NCBI GenBank assembly: GCA_017472685.1
Contig: JAFUOO010000012.1
Span: 150,676 to 214,675 of the forward strand
DNA from: Clostridia bacterium
GTDB lineage: Bacteria > Bacillota > Clostridia > UMGS1883
Reading direction: 5' to 3'
DNA: 64,000 nt
Shown here: piece after piece, positions 1-9,167 of the stretch
Layout: each line of letters starts with the position of its first letter
Numbering within the stretch: position 1 is the first letter of the stretch
Notes under the pieces: generated by a model
What the model saw: the letters and a program-made list of their open reading frames with translations, nothing else
Databases searched by the model: none
What the model was told of the DNA's origin: nothing
Program-made: the position numbers and the translations under genes

Positions 1-103
1 TATTTATGGATTTTGTTTCTGTTGAATTAAAGCATGCCGTGCACATAAAACATAAAGCAAGTGCAAGCATAATTGAAATTAACTTTTTCATATAAATACG
101 CAT
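1..103 (-). CDS. Lipoprotein-like N-terminus, cut by the left edge
   Basis: Only the first 34 codons are present. The ATG at 103-101 is preceded by an AGGAAAGG ribosome site and lies 12 nt beyond the kinase stop codon, so the gene is the third member of the regulator-kinase operon. The visible protein has two lysines, a hydrophobic stretch and then a cysteine-rich end, CTAC, followed by polar residues. This is like the lipobox of clostridial lipoproteins, although the -3 residue is Cys rather than Leu. It is probably exported and lipid-anchored, perhaps as an accessory protein or target of the two-component system. The function cannot be read from the fragment. Confidence 0.6.
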   Translation of the reverse strand, partial: MRIYMKKLISIMLALALCFMCTACFNSTETKSIN

Positions 104-115
104 AGCCTTTCCTGG

Positions 116-1543
116 TTATTTGAGTGTTATAGGTATAGTAATTTTAAAGCGACTTCCTATTCCCTCTTCGCTTTCCACATGTATATTACCGCCGTGAAGC
201 TCAACGGCTGTAAGAGCAATTGAAAGTCCTAAGCCTGTGCCACCAGTTTCACGTGAACGCGCCTTGTCCACACGGTAGAAACGGTCAAAAATTTTGTATA
301 CCTCATCCTGGGCAATGCCGATGCCTGTGTCGGAGATGGTGATAACAGCGCAGTTATCCTCTCTTTCCACAACCATCTGTACCTTGCCGCCCTCTTTTGT
401 GTATTTAATTGAATTATCAAGAATATTATAAAATGCCTCCCAGAGTCTGTCGCGCTCAATTCTTGAAAAAATACCTATGTCTGATTTATATTCAAGATAT
501 ATGTTTTTGGATTCTGCAAGAGGCTTAAGTGCTCTGACTACACTTGCAGATAACTCGGATATATCCATTACCGCAAATTCCATCCTGCTTACGGCACCGC
601 TGTCATCCATCTTTGTGAGTGCAAGAAGCTTGTCAATAATTCTTGCCAGTCGGTCAACCTGAATGTTCATGTCATTAAGGAATTCTACTTCCATTTCTCT
701 TGGTGCGTCAGGGGTCTGGATAAGAGAATCTGCAATAAGCTTTATTGAAGAAAGCGGTGTTTTCAACTCGTGCGAGGCGTTTGACACAAACTCCTGTCGT
801 TTCTGCTCCTGGAGCTCAATCTTATCAATAAGCTTATTGAAGGAATCCACAAGGTCGCCGATTTCGCCACCGTATGCAATGTCGAGCTTTTCCTCGCTGT
901 CGCTTTCGCTCATGCCTACAACAGAGCGTGTAAGCTTACGTATGGGTTTTGTAATTATGCCTGAGAAAATAAACGCAAGAAGCGCAATTATAAGAGCGAC
1001 AATTATAGCCAACGAAAGAATGCTTCTTGTCATCTGGCTTGTGTATTCAACAATGCTTTCAGCGCTTGATTGCAACAAAATAACACCGGTTATTGTTTTG
1101 TCAACAGTAATCGGAACTGCAGCGGAAACCACAATTTCGTCGTCAGAATTGGTTTCTGCTGCTGTAATGTCGCTGCCCGAAAGAGCGCTTAAGACAATTT
1201 GCTTGAACATGGTTTTTCCCACAAGTGAGGCTTCGCTGATGGAGTCGTAAGTAATTACAGCGTCTGCATCAACCATTATAACACGCGATGCAGTAGAGAT
1301 GTGCTGCTGTGTCAGAAGATACGAAATGGTTTCTGCACTGAGGCTTTGGTATTGCGACATATATCCCGACAAAACATTTGCCTGTGTGAGAACATCGCTC
1401 TTTTTCTGGTCAAGCAGATAGTTTGTCATGGAATTTGTGGTGTATGAAATTATAAGTACAGATGTCAGTATGATGATAACAAGATACGTTACAACAAGCT
1501 GACAGCGTATTGTTGAGAAGAAGTGTTTAATTTTCTTTAAAAT
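116..1543 (-). CDS. Membrane sensor histidine kinase (HAMP, PhoR/WalK type)
   Basis: This is the sensor half of a two-component system. After a first membrane helix (about residues 15-33) there is an extracytoplasmic domain of roughly 135 residues, a second helix (about 172-196), a HAMP linker, a HisKA domain with SNASHELKTPLSS (His near 258) and a HATPase domain with an N box (NILDNSIKYT) and glycine boxes DTGIGI and GTGLGLSI. The first ATG (1429) would remove the first membrane helix. The frame stays open upstream to a TAG, and the only sensible start there is ATT at 1543-1541, behind a G-rich ribosome site inside the regulator gene. That start gives 475 residues, a family-typical N-terminus (xLKKIKHFFSTIR) and a 17-nt overlap with the regulator. 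The kinase assignment is firm; the ATT start is inferred. Confidence 0.88.
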   Translation of the reverse strand: MLKKIKHFFSTIRCQLVVTYLVIIILTSVLIISYTTNSMTNYLLDQKKSDVLTQANVLSGYMSQYQSLSAETISYLLTQQHISTASRVIMVDADAVITYDSISEASLVGKTMFKQIVLSALSGSDITAAETNSDDEIVVSAAVPITVDKTITGVILLQSSAESIVEYTSQMTRSILSLAIIVALIIALLAFIFSGIITKPIRKLTRSVVGMSESDSEEKLDIAYGGEIGDLVDSFNKLIDKIELQEQKRQEFVSNASHELKTPLSSIKLIADSLIQTPDAPREMEVEFLNDMNIQVDRLARIIDKLLALTKMDDSGAVSRMEFAVMDISELSASVVRALKPLAESKNIYLEYKSDIGIFSRIERDRLWEAFYNILDNSIKYTKEGGKVQMVVEREDNCAVITISDTGIGIAQDEVYKIFDRFYRVDKARSRETGGTGLGLSIALTAVELHGGNIHVESEEGIGSRFKITIPITLK

Positions 1544-2207
1544 AGTAGCCTACCCCCCACTTTGTAAGGATATATTTCGGATTTGCCGCATCGGGCTCAA
1601 TTTTTTCTCTTAAACGTCTGACATGCACGTCAACTGTGCGTGCATCGCCGGGATAGTCATAGCCCCAGATAATGTCAAGAAGATTTTCACGCGAATAAAC
1701 CTTTCCGGGGTTTGTGGCAAAAAGCTCACAAAGGTCAAATTCCTTCGCTGTAAGCTCAATTAACTTATCGTCAACCTTAACGCGTCTTAAGTTATAATTA
1801 AGCTCAATGCTTCCGGAAGAAAACTTTGTTTTATCAGTATTGTCCTGAGAAGATGAGCGTCTGAGAATTGCCTTTATACGTGCTTTCAGCTCAAGAATGT
1901 TGAAGGGCTTTGTCATGTAATCGTCCGCGCCATAGTCAAGCCCAAGGATTTTGTCCATATCCTCTGTCTTTGCAGTGAGCATAATGATGGGTACCTGAGA
2001 AAATTCCCTCACCTTCTGGCAAACAGTAAGACCGTCTATCTTGGGAAGCATCAGGTCAAGCACAATCAAGGATACGCTTTTGTCTCTCGCCATTTTGAGC
2101 GCTTCTTCACCGTCATACGCTGTTTCAACAGCATAGCCCTCCTGCTCAAGATTAAATTTTATACCTTTTACAAGGAGCTTTTCGTCGTCAACAATTAAAA
2201 TTTTCAT
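1527..2207 (-). CDS. OmpR/PhoB-family response regulator
   Basis: A 226-residue DNA-binding response regulator. The receiver domain has the acidic pair DD at 8-9, the phosphorylation site Asp51 (VLDLMLP) and the conserved Lys of TKPF near 101. A linker then leads to a winged-helix Trans_reg_C domain that ends WGVGYYF. The start is the ATG at 2207, which has GGGGGAG at good spacing; an in-frame ATG five codons upstream overlaps that ribosome site. The gene is followed by the kinase with which it must pair. The layout resembles PhoPR or WalRK systems, but the regulon cannot be inferred from sequence. Confidence 0.92.
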   Translation of the reverse strand: MKILIVDDEKLLVKGIKFNLEQEGYAVETAYDGEEALKMARDKSVSLIVLDLMLPKIDGLTVCQKVREFSQVPIIMLTAKTEDMDKILGLDYGADDYMTKPFNILELKARIKAILRRSSSQDNTDKTKFSSGSIELNYNLRRVKVDDKLIELTAKEFDLCELFATNPGKVYSRENLLDIIWGYDYPGDARTVDVHVRRLREKIEPDAANPKYILTKWGVGYYFKEN

Positions 2208-2239
2208 AGGTAACTCCCCCATTAAACATATTTAATATT

Positions 2240-2268
2240 ATTATAACAGCATTGTATGTTTTTTTCAA
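2240..2268 (-). promoter_or_regulatory. Sigma-A promoter for the two-component operon
   Basis: On the minus strand, TTGAAA (2268-2263) and TATAAT (2245-2240) are separated by 17 nt, about 33 nt upstream of the regulator start codon. Seen directly; activity is inferred. Confidence 0.7.
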
Positions 2269-2321
2269 CAAAATTTCAATATAAAATTTGTTCAAAAATT
2301 CAATATAAAGTGGAAAATTAC

Positions 2322-2351
2322 TTGCAATGATTATACATATTGTGGTATTAT
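2322..2351 (+). promoter_or_regulatory. Sigma-A promoter for fhs
   Basis: TTGCAA (2322-2327) and TATTAT (2346-2351) have 18-nt spacing, and a TG just before the -10 makes it an extended -10. It lies 31 nt upstream of the fhs start and is divergent from the regulator promoter, with which it shares a 175-nt intergenic region. Confidence 0.55.
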
Positions 2352-2382
2352 ATAGTAAAATGTTCTAAAAGGAGCGATATGT

Positions 2383-4050
2383 ATGTTGACTGATATTCAG
2401 ATTGCGCAAAATGCACAGATGGAGCCAATAGCAAAGGTTGCCGAAAAGATTGGCATCAGCTTTGATGAGCTCGAGCTTTACGGTAAATATAAGGCAAAGC
2501 TCTCCGACGAGCTCATTAAGAGAGTTTCGTCCAATCCTGACGGCAAGCTCATTCTTACAACTGCAATTAACCCCACTCCCGCAGGCGAAGGCAAAACCAC
2601 AACCTCGGTAGGTCTTGGACAGGCTCTCTGCAGGCTTGGTAAAAACGCAGTAATCGCACTCCGCGAGCCTTCTCTCGGTCCTGTTATGGGTATCAAGGGC
2701 GGTGCTGCAGGCGGCGGTTATGCTCAGGTTGTTCCCATGGAGGATATCAATCTGCACTTTACAGGCGACATGCACGCTATTACAGCTGCGCACAATCTCC
2801 TTGCGGCACTTCTCGATAACCACATTCATCACGGCAACGCACTCGGCATTGACGCAAGAAGGGTTACCTTCAAACGAGTTCTTGACATGAACGACCGTGC
2901 ACTCCGCGAAATTGTTGTTGCTCTCGGAGGTAAGCTCAATGGCTTCCCCCGTCAGGACGGCTTTATGATTACTGTTGCATCCGAAATTATGGCAATACTT
3001 TGCCTTGCAAACGATATAAACGACCTTAGACACAGGCTTGGTGAAATCATTGTTGGCTATAACTATGAAGGCTTGCCCGTAAAGGCATCAGACCTTAACG
3101 CTCAGGGCGCAATGACAGTGCTTCTCAAGGATGCTATAAAGCCCAACCTTGTGCAGACACTTGAACACACTCCCTGCATTATGCACGGCGGCCCCTTTGC
3201 AAACATTGCTCACGGCTGCAACAGCATTGTTGCCACAAAGCTTGCACTTAAGCTCGGTGACTATGTTGTTACAGAAGCAGGCTTCGGTGCTGACTTGGGC
3301 GCAGAAAAATTTCTTGATATAAAGTGCCGCATGGGCAACCTTAAGCCCGATGCAGTTGTTCTGGTTGCAACCTGCAGAGCACTTAAATATAACGGTGGTG
3401 TTCCTAAGACGGAGGTTTCCAACGAAAATGTTGATGCTCTCATTAAGGGTCTTCCCAACCTTGAAAAGCACATTGAAAACATCAAGAAGTACAACCTTCC
3501 TGTTGTTGTTGCAATCAACCGTTTCCCCCAGGATACAGATGCAGAGCTTGAAGCAGTAAAGAATGCATGCGAAAGCTTAGGTGCTAAGTTCGCTCTTTCT
3601 GAGGTTTTCTCAAAGGGCGGCGAAGGCGGCGAAGAGCTTGCCAAGGCTGTTCTTGAAGCCTTGAAAGAAAAGGCTGATTTCAAGCCCATATATGAGCTCG
3701 AAGGCTCCTACTACGAAAAGTTTGAAACTATTGCAAAGGAAATTTACGGCGCTGACGGTGTTGATTATCTTCCTGCAGCAAAGAAAGCTATTGACGAAAT
3801 CACACAGCACGGATATGTAAATCTTCCTATTTGTACAGCAAAGACACAATATTCTCTTTCCGATAATCCTGCCCTTCTTGCACGTCCCGAAGGCTTCAGA
3901 ATTACAGTTAAGGAAGTTCGTCTTTCTGCAGGCGCAGGCTTTGTGGTGTTCTTAACCGGCGATATTATGACAATGCCCGGTCTTCCCAAGGTGCCTGCCG
4001 CAAACAATATTGACATTGATGAAAACGGTATTATTACCGGTCTCTTCTAA
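2383..4050 (+). CDS. fhs: Formate-tetrahydrofolate ligase
   Basis: This cytosolic enzyme joins formate to tetrahydrofolate using ATP, giving 10-formyl-THF for purine and one-carbon metabolism; in acetogens it is also the entry of the methyl branch. The 555 residues match the family length. The P-loop [10 protein letters not shown] is at about 65-74, followed by [27 protein letters not shown] substrate and cation sites and, further on, the [13 protein letters not shown] signature. AAGGAG lies 9 nt before the ATG. The next gene, tsaE, follows after 11 nt, so the two may be co-transcribed. One fhs gene does not by itself show acetogenesis, and no other Wood-Ljungdahl gene is in the window. Confidence 0.97.
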   Translation: MLTDIQIAQNAQMEPIAKVAEKIGISFDELELYGKYKAKLSDELIKRVSSNPDGKLILTTAINPTPAGEGKTTTSVGLGQALCRLGKNAVIALREPSLGPVMGIKGGAAGGGYAQVVPMEDINLHFTGDMHAITAAHNLLAALLDNHIHHGNALGIDARRVTFKRVLDMNDRALREIVVALGGKLNGFPRQDGFMITVASEIMAILCLANDINDLRHRLGEIIVGYNYEGLPVKASDLNAQGAMTVLLKDAIKPNLVQTLEHTPCIMHGGPFANIAHGCNSIVATKLALKLGDYVVTEAGFGADLGAEKFLDIKCRMGNLKPDAVVLVATCRALKYNGGVPKTEVSNENVDALIKGLPNLEKHIENIKKYNLPVVVAINRFPQDTDAELEAVKNACESLGAKFALSEVFSKGGEGGEELAKAVLEALKEKADFKPIYELEGSYYEKFETIAKEIYGADGVDYLPAAKKAIDEITQHGYVNLPICTAKTQYSLSDNPALLARPEGFRITVKEVRLSAGAGFVVFLTGDIMTMPGLPKVPAANNIDIDENGIITGLF

Positions 4051-4061
4051 AGGATGGTACG

Positions 4062-4484
4062 ATGATTTTTATATCACACAGCACTGAAGAAACTGAAAAA
4101 TTTGCATACTCTCTTGCCGAACATATTACACCGCCGCGGGTTATATGCCTTATAGGCAATCTCGGTGCAGGCAAAACTGCGTTTACAAGAGGCTTTGCAC
4201 GCTTCTTTGGTGTGGAAAAAGGCGTTGCCTCACCCACCTTCACAATTCTCATGAAATATACGGGTGATGTCGAAATCAACCATTACGACCTTTATCGCGC
4301 TGAGGATTATGACGAGCTTTGCGATATAGGCTTTGAGGATCAGATTGAAGAAGGTATTTCCCTTATAGAATGGCCCGACAGCTTTATGGAGTATCTGCCC
4401 GAGGATAAGGTTGTTGTGCGCATTGAATATACAGATAACGAAGGCGAACGCAAAATTACGGTTGAAGGACTTGAAATCGAATGA
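4062..4484 (+). CDS. tsaE: tRNA t6A synthesis ATPase TsaE
   Basis: TsaE is the ATPase that, with TsaB and TsaD, installs threonylcarbamoyl on A37 of ANN-decoding tRNAs. The protein has 140 residues, near the usual length, with a Walker A motif GNLGAGKTAF (Lys38), the family motif SPTFTI and HYDLYR. Its last four bases overlap the tsaB start (ATGA), which implies translational coupling. tsaC and tsaD are not in this window. Confidence 0.95.
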   Translation: MIFISHSTEETEKFAYSLAEHITPPRVICLIGNLGAGKTAFTRGFARFFGVEKGVASPTFTILMKYTGDVEINHYDLYRAEDYDELCDIGFEDQIEEGISLIEWPDSFMEYLPEDKVVVRIEYTDNEGERKITVEGLEIE

Positions 4485-5173
4485 ACATACTTGCTGTTGA
4501 CACCTCTGCACTGACCGCAACGGTTGCTGTAATGAAAAACGGGGTGACTGTTTTTGAAAATAATATAACTAATGCTCTTACCCACTCGGAAACCTTGATG
4601 CCCATGATTGATTATGCATTGAAATCCGTAAAGCTTTCAGTCAGTGACATTGACCTTTTTGCAGTAAGCTGCGGCCCCGGCTCTTTTACGGGTATACGTA
4701 TCGGTGTAAGTGCAATCAAAGCTCTTTCTTATGCAACAGGCAAAAGTGTTTTCGGCATGAATACCCTTGAAGCACTTGCTTGTAACATTCCCCTTGTTGA
4801 GGACATTCCGATATGTCCCATAATGGACGCACGCCGCTCCCAGGTTTATAATGCAATTTATAAATTTAAGGACGGCAAGGCTCACACAGTGGTTGAGCCC
4901 AGAGCACTGTCTGTAGAGGAATTGTGTGCCCAAATACGCGAAAAAACAATTTTTGTGGGCGACGGTGTCAATGTTTATAGAGACAAAATCGCCACTCTTT
5001 GCGGCGACAATGCTGTTTTTGCTCCTGCTCACCTTACGCTTCAAAAAGCATCAAGTGTAGCATATGCAGCAAGCATGGCTGATGAAAATGAATATTTAAC
5101 TCCCGAGGCATTAGAGGTTATCTACCTAAGAAAATCTCAGGCTGAAAGAGAAAGAGAAGAAAGGAATGGATAA
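4481..5173 (+). CDS. tsaB: tRNA t6A synthesis protein TsaB
   Basis: TsaB is the non-catalytic ASKHA-fold partner of TsaD in t6A formation. The 230-residue protein opens with ILAVDTSALTATVAV and carries the diagnostic GPGSFTGIRIG segment near residue 65-75 and PICPIMDARRSQVY near 105-120. The gene overlaps tsaE by 4 nt and its stop codon is one base before the chosen rpiB start. Order and overlaps match the common Firmicutes tsaE-tsaB arrangement. Confidence 0.95.
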   Translation: MNILAVDTSALTATVAVMKNGVTVFENNITNALTHSETLMPMIDYALKSVKLSVSDIDLFAVSCGPGSFTGIRIGVSAIKALSYATGKSVFGMNTLEALACNIPLVEDIPICPIMDARRSQVYNAIYKFKDGKAHTVVEPRALSVEELCAQIREKTIFVGDGVNVYRDKIATLCGDNAVFAPAHLTLQKASSVAYAASMADENEYLTPEALEVIYLRKSQAEREREERNG

Positions 5174-5174
5174 A

Positions 5175-5615
5175 ATGAAAATTGCAATTGCTTCCGACCA
5201 CGGCGGATTTGAACTCAAAGGTGTAATTATTGAACACCTCACGAAGAAAGGCTATGAAGTAATTAATCTCGGCACTGATACTGCTGACAGCGTAGACTAC
5301 TCTGACTTTGCTGAAAAATGTGCAGAGCAGGTATTAAGCGGTAATGTCGGTTTTGGTATTGTTGTTTGCGGAACGGGTATAGGTATTTCTATTGCCGCAA
5401 ATAAAATCAACGGCATCAGATGTGCACTTTGTCACTCTCCCGAAACCGCAGCTCTTGCAAAGCAGCACAATAACGCAAACATCATTTCTCTTGGTGGCAG
5501 AACAACAACAGATGAAATGGCGCTTAAAATTGTTGATGCGTTCATGGAAGCTGAGTTCGAAGGTGGTCGTCACCAGAGACGAGTTGATAAAATAATGGCT
5601 CTTGAAACAAAATAA
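5175..5615 (+). CDS. rpiB: Ribose-5-phosphate isomerase B
   Basis: RpiB interconverts ribose 5-phosphate and ribulose 5-phosphate in the pentose phosphate pathway; close relatives act on allose or galactose phosphates. The N-terminal signature is MKIAIASDHGGFELK, the active-site Cys lies in VVCGTGIGISIAANK, and a conserved His precedes the C-terminal part. The ATG at 5175 gives the typical MKIAIASDHGG start of 146 residues and follows the tsaB stop directly, with AAAGG upstream; an ATG three codons earlier (5166) is possible but sits almost on the ribosome site. The protein has the usual length. Confidence 0.93.
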   Translation: MKIAIASDHGGFELKGVIIEHLTKKGYEVINLGTDTADSVDYSDFAEKCAEQVLSGNVGFGIVVCGTGIGISIAANKINGIRCALCHSPETAALAKQHNNANIISLGGRTTTDEMALKIVDAFMEAEFEGGRHQRRVDKIMALETK

Positions 5616-5630
5616 TTTGGAGGTTTACCA

Positions 5631-6089
5631 ATGAAGTGTCCTTTTTGCGACTTTACAGACAGTAAAGTAATCGACTCCCGCCCTACAGAAGAAGGTTCTT
5701 CTATAAGACGCAGACGTGAATGTATCAACTGCGGTAAAAGGTTCACTACTTATGAAAAGGTTGAAAGCGTTCCCGTTATGGTCATAAAGAAAGACCAGAC
5801 ACGAGAGCCCTTTGACCGTGACAAAGTGCTTTCCGGCATTATCCAGGCGTGCAGAAAACGTCCTGTTTCCATGGAACAGATGGTTTCCATGGTTGATAAT
5901 ATTGAAGCTGAGGTCCAGAATCTTATGGACAGAGAAATTACCAGCACACGCATTGGCGAAATGGTTATGGCTGAGCTTAAACAAACAGACGATGTAGCCT
6001 ACGTTCGTTTTGCCTCTGTATACCGTCAGTTCAAGGATATCAACACTTTCCTTGCAGAAGTAAACAAGCTTCTTACTGACAAAAACTGA
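5631..6089 (+). CDS. nrdR: Transcriptional repressor NrdR
   Basis: NrdR senses ATP/dATP and represses ribonucleotide reductase operons. The 152-residue protein has an N-terminal zinc ribbon with Cys3, Cys6, Cys31 and Cys34 (CPFC and CINC) and the arginine-rich DNA-binding stretch SIRRRRE, followed by an ATP-cone domain ([14 protein letters not shown] onward). TGGAGG lies 5-6 nt before the ATG. No nrd gene is adjacent, which is common because NrdR acts in trans. Confidence 0.96.
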   Translation: MKCPFCDFTDSKVIDSRPTEEGSSIRRRRECINCGKRFTTYEKVESVPVMVIKKDQTREPFDRDKVLSGIIQACRKRPVSMEQMVSMVDNIEAEVQNLMDREITSTRIGEMVMAELKQTDDVAYVRFASVYRQFKDINTFLAEVNKLLTDKN

Positions 6090-6133
6090 AAAGGCAATCC
6101 CTTTTCGACAAATTTTCAAACAAGGTGATTTTA

Positions 6134-7306
6134 GTGGAAATTCATTCATCAAAAAGACTTGAACATTTTCAGACAGGCATCTTCGCTTTTCTTGATGAAA
6201 AACGAATAGAAATGGAAGCCAAAGGAAGAAAGGTTGTTAACTTTTCTATCGGCACGCCTGATTTTACAGCACCCGATGAGGTTGTTGAGGCTTTGGTCAA
6301 CGGTGCTTCAAAGCCCGAAACCTACGGCTACACTCTTACAGAAATTCCTGCTTTAAAGGAAGCGCTCTGTAAATATTATAAAAAGCGATTTAACTGCGAT
6401 ATATACCCCGACGAAATAACAGCAACTAACGGCAGTCAGGAAGGCATAGGTCATCTCGCTATGGCTCTTTGCGACGAGGGCGATATCGCTCTTCTTCCCA
6501 ACCCAGGCTACCCTATTTTTTCGGCAGGTGCATATCTCGGCGGGGCTGAAGAGTATTACTATAGCGTTGTTGAAGAAAACAACTATCTTCCCAAGCTTGA
6601 CGAAATCCCCGAGGATATTCTCAAAAGAGCAAAGTACATAATTGTCTCCTACCCGTCAAATCCTGTGTGCGCAATTGCTCCCAATGAGTTTTATGACGAA
6701 CTCATTGCCTGGGCAAAGAAGCACAATATTATTGTTGTTCACGACAACGCATATTCCGACATTATTTACGACGGAAACACTGCAGGCTCTTTTCTTTCTC
6801 ATGAAGGCGCAAAGGATGTTGGTATTGAATTTTTCTCGTTGTCAAAATCCTTTAACCTTACAGGCGCAAGAGTTTCCTTTGCGATTGGTAACAAAGAGGT
6901 TGTTGCTGCAATTAAGAAGCTTCGCAGCCAGTATGACTTCGGCATATTCCGTCCCATACAGGAAGCAGCTGTAAAAGCTCTCAGCGTGGATTATACACTC
7001 TTTTTAGAAGAACAAAGGAAAAAGTATCAGGAAAGACGCGACGCTCTCTGCGAGGGTCTCTCCTCTATCGGTTGGGAGGTACCTAAAAGCAAGGGCACAA
7101 TGTTTGCCTGGATGCCCATACCGAAGAAATTTTCATCCTCTGAAGCATTTTGCTTCGAGCTTCTTGAAAAAACAGGTGTTTTATGTACGCCCGGCAGCGC
7201 ATTTGGCACTCTTGGCGAAGGTTATGTACGTTTCGCCCTTACAAAAACCGTTGAAGAAACTCAGATAGCAATTAAAATGATTGATGAAAGCGGTATCTTA
7301 AAGTGA
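6134..7306 (+). CDS. Class I/II PLP aminotransferase (LL-DAP/alanine aminotransferase-like)
   Basis: A fold-type I aminotransferase of 390 residues. It shows the substrate-binding SIGTPDF near 40, the PNPGYP turn, YPSNPV, a cofactor-contacting VVHDNAYSDI and the Schiff-base Lys in SLSKSFNLTGAR near 235. Proteins of this type include LL-diaminopimelate and alanine/aspartate aminotransferases, and the substrate cannot be decided from sequence. I place the start at GTG 6134, because AAGGTGAT lies 6-7 nt upstream; a GTG at 6125 falls within that ribosome site. The last four bases overlap the next gene (GTGA). Confidence 0.85.
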   Translation: MEIHSSKRLEHFQTGIFAFLDEKRIEMEAKGRKVVNFSIGTPDFTAPDEVVEALVNGASKPETYGYTLTEIPALKEALCKYYKKRFNCDIYPDEITATNGSQEGIGHLAMALCDEGDIALLPNPGYPIFSAGAYLGGAEEYYYSVVEENNYLPKLDEIPEDILKRAKYIIVSYPSNPVCAIAPNEFYDELIAWAKKHNIIVVHDNAYSDIIYDGNTAGSFLSHEGAKDVGIEFFSLSKSFNLTGARVSFAIGNKEVVAAIKKLRSQYDFGIFRPIQEAAVKALSVDYTLFLEEQRKKYQERRDALCEGLSSIGWEVPKSKGTMFAWMPIPKKFSSSEAFCFELLEKTGVLCTPGSAFGTLGEGYVRFALTKTVEETQIAIKMIDESGILK

Positions 7307-8574
7307 TTGAACTTCCATTAGACTTTATAAACAGAATGAAGGAAACCCTTAAGGATGAATACACTTCGTTTTCCGAGGTTTATTCACACCCGCCATTCCA
7401 TGGCTTCAGGGCAAACCTTTTAAAAATAACACCTGCAGAGCTTCTGGAATTGTTTCCCTATTCAAAGGGAGCTGTTCCGTGGTGTGACAGCGGTTTTTAC
7501 TATGATTCGGGTTACGGTAAGCACCCTTGCCACAGAGCAGGGCTTTTCTATTCCCAGGAGCCTTCCGCCATGATTTCTGCAGAGCTTCTCAATGTAGAGT
7601 GTGGCGATGTTGTTTTGGACTTATGCGCCGCTCCCGGTGGTAAAAGCACACATCTGGCATCAAAGCTTGGCAACAAGGGGCTTCTTGTTTCAAACGAGAT
7701 TGTTCGCTCCCGCGCGCTTATTTTACGCGAAAACATTGAACGAATGGGCATTTCCAATGCAGTTGTGACAAATATGTCACCCGATGAAATGGAGCTTGAA
7801 TTTTCAGCATTTTTTGATAAAATATTAGTAGATGCCCCCTGCTCAGGCGAAGGAATGTTCCGAAAGGAGCCCGAGGCTGTACTGGCATGGAGTGTTGAAC
7901 ATACGTTATCCTGTGCTCAAAGGCAACTGCTTATTCTCAATTCGGCGGCAAAGATGCTCCGCCCCGGCGGCAGCATGGTTTACTCAACCTGCACCTTTGC
8001 GCCCGCAGAAAACGAAGAGGTTATTAAAAAATTTACCAATGATCATCCCGAATTTACGGTGGAATGCAGGGAGCATATTTATCCACACACAAGTAACGGC
8101 GAAGGACACTTCGCTGCAAGGCTTTCAAAAAGCGGTAACAGTGCTCGAGAGGAGCGAAAAAAGCTTTTAAAAGAAGCTGACGGCTCACTCTTCCGTAAAT
8201 TTGAAGAAGAAAACCTCAACACCCATCTTGAAGGCACTTTTGTGCTTTTCGGAGAAAATTTGTATCTTCTGCCCGACTTGTTCGGTGATATAAAAAATAT
8301 CAAGCTGGTTTTGCCGGGGCTTCATCTTGGTGAAATTAAAAAGAACAGGTTTGAGCCCTCTCACCATCTGGCGTTGGCATTAAAAAAGGACGATTTTAAA
8401 ATTACACATACCGCCTGCGAAAAAGACATTGAATTATATTATCAAGGTAACGTAGTAAACGCAGTTGTACCAAACGGTTGGGGTGCAATGCTTTACGATA
8501 AATATCCCATTGGTTGGTTTAAATCGGTTAACGGAGTATTAAAAAACCATTATCCGAAAAAATTAAGAGGCTAA
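7303..8574 (+). CDS. RsmF/NOL1-NOP2-sun type RNA m5C methyltransferase
   Basis: An S-adenosylmethionine-dependent cytosine-5 RNA methyltransferase, most likely acting on 16S rRNA. The 423-residue protein has the SAM-binding motif DLCAAPGGKSTHLA near 107-120, the catalytic-dyad cysteines in DAPCSGEGMFRKEP and YSTCTFAPAENE, and a C-terminal RsmF-like domain ending VNGVLKNHYPKKLRG. The start is GTG, overlapping the aminotransferase by 4 nt, so translation is probably coupled. RsmF, RsmB and tRNA-acting relatives share these motifs; the long C-terminal extension favours the RsmF/YebU type. Confidence 0.88.
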   Translation: MIELPLDFINRMKETLKDEYTSFSEVYSHPPFHGFRANLLKITPAELLELFPYSKGAVPWCDSGFYYDSGYGKHPCHRAGLFYSQEPSAMISAELLNVECGDVVLDLCAAPGGKSTHLASKLGNKGLLVSNEIVRSRALILRENIERMGISNAVVTNMSPDEMELEFSAFFDKILVDAPCSGEGMFRKEPEAVLAWSVEHTLSCAQRQLLILNSAAKMLRPGGSMVYSTCTFAPAENEEVIKKFTNDHPEFTVECREHIYPHTSNGEGHFAARLSKSGNSAREERKKLLKEADGSLFRKFEEENLNTHLEGTFVLFGENLYLLPDLFGDIKNIKLVLPGLHLGEIKKNRFEPSHHLALALKKDDFKITHTACEKDIELYYQGNVVNAVVPNGWGAMLYDKYPIGWFKSVNGVLKNHYPKKLRG

Positions 8575-8599
8575 TTTATTTCAGAAAGGATGTACCGAT

Positions 8600-9133
8600 A
8601 TGAACATTTGGCATGACATTTCTAAGGACAGAATTAAGAAGGATGATTTTGTAGCTGTTATCGAAATTCCCAAGGGCTGTAAAAACAAGTACGAGCTCGA
8701 CAAGGAAACAGGCATGATTGTTCTCGACAGAGTGCTCTACACATCAACTCATTACCCTGCTAACTACGGCTTTATCCCCCGTACATATGCCGGCGACAAT
8801 GACCCGTTGGATGTTCTTGTTCTTTGCCAGGAAAGAATCGACCCTGCAGTTCTTGTTCGCGTATATCCCATCGGTGTAATCAAAATGATTGACGGCGGTG
8901 AGGTTGACGAAAAGATTATTGCGCTTCCTTTCAAAGACCCCACATATTCGGGCTATAAGGATCTTCGCGACCTTCCCGAGCATATTTTCAAGGAAATTAC
9001 ACACTTCTTTGAAGTATATAAGCTTCTTGAAGATAAAGAGACCGCCGTTAAAGAAGTTCTTGGCAGAGCTGCAGCAGAAGAAATTATCGAAAGCTGCCTT
9101 GAAGAATACGAAAAGAAATTTGGAAATCAGTAA
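8600..9133 (+). CDS. ppa: Inorganic pyrophosphatase, family I
   Basis: This soluble enzyme hydrolyses pyrophosphate to drive biosynthetic reactions. The 177 residues match bacterial family I enzymes. The signature DNDPLDVLV puts metal-binding Asp at 66, 68 and 71, the same spacing as the well-studied E. coli enzyme. IPKGCKNKYE (substrate Lys) and the HYPANYGFIP segment are present. It is the last gene of the plus-strand group and is closed by a strong terminator. Confidence 0.96.
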   Translation: MNIWHDISKDRIKKDDFVAVIEIPKGCKNKYELDKETGMIVLDRVLYTSTHYPANYGFIPRTYAGDNDPLDVLVLCQERIDPAVLVRVYPIGVIKMIDGGEVDEKIIALPFKDPTYSGYKDLRDLPEHIFKEITHFFEVYKLLEDKETAVKEVLGRAAAEEIIESCLEEYEKKFGNQ

Positions 9134-9167
9134 AATTAAAAGGACGCAAAAGCGTCCTTTTAATTTT
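9132..9167. terminator. Bidirectional terminator between ppa and the bile salt hydrolase
   Basis: A perfect 16-bp inverted repeat with an AAAA loop, GC-rich at its core (GGACGC/GCGTCC) and flanked by A and T runs, lies between two convergent genes. It overlaps the last codons of the hydrolase (stop at 9160) and can serve both strands. Confidence 0.9.

Noticed and set aside
2208..2382. Riboswitch upstream of fhs
   Set aside because: The region between the two divergent promoters is short and AT-rich; only the promoters are visible and no folded leader or terminator was found.
2365..3033. Minus-strand frame of 222 codons
   Set aside because: Antisense to fhs, with Cys/Asn-rich composition typical of reverse reading of a conserved gene.
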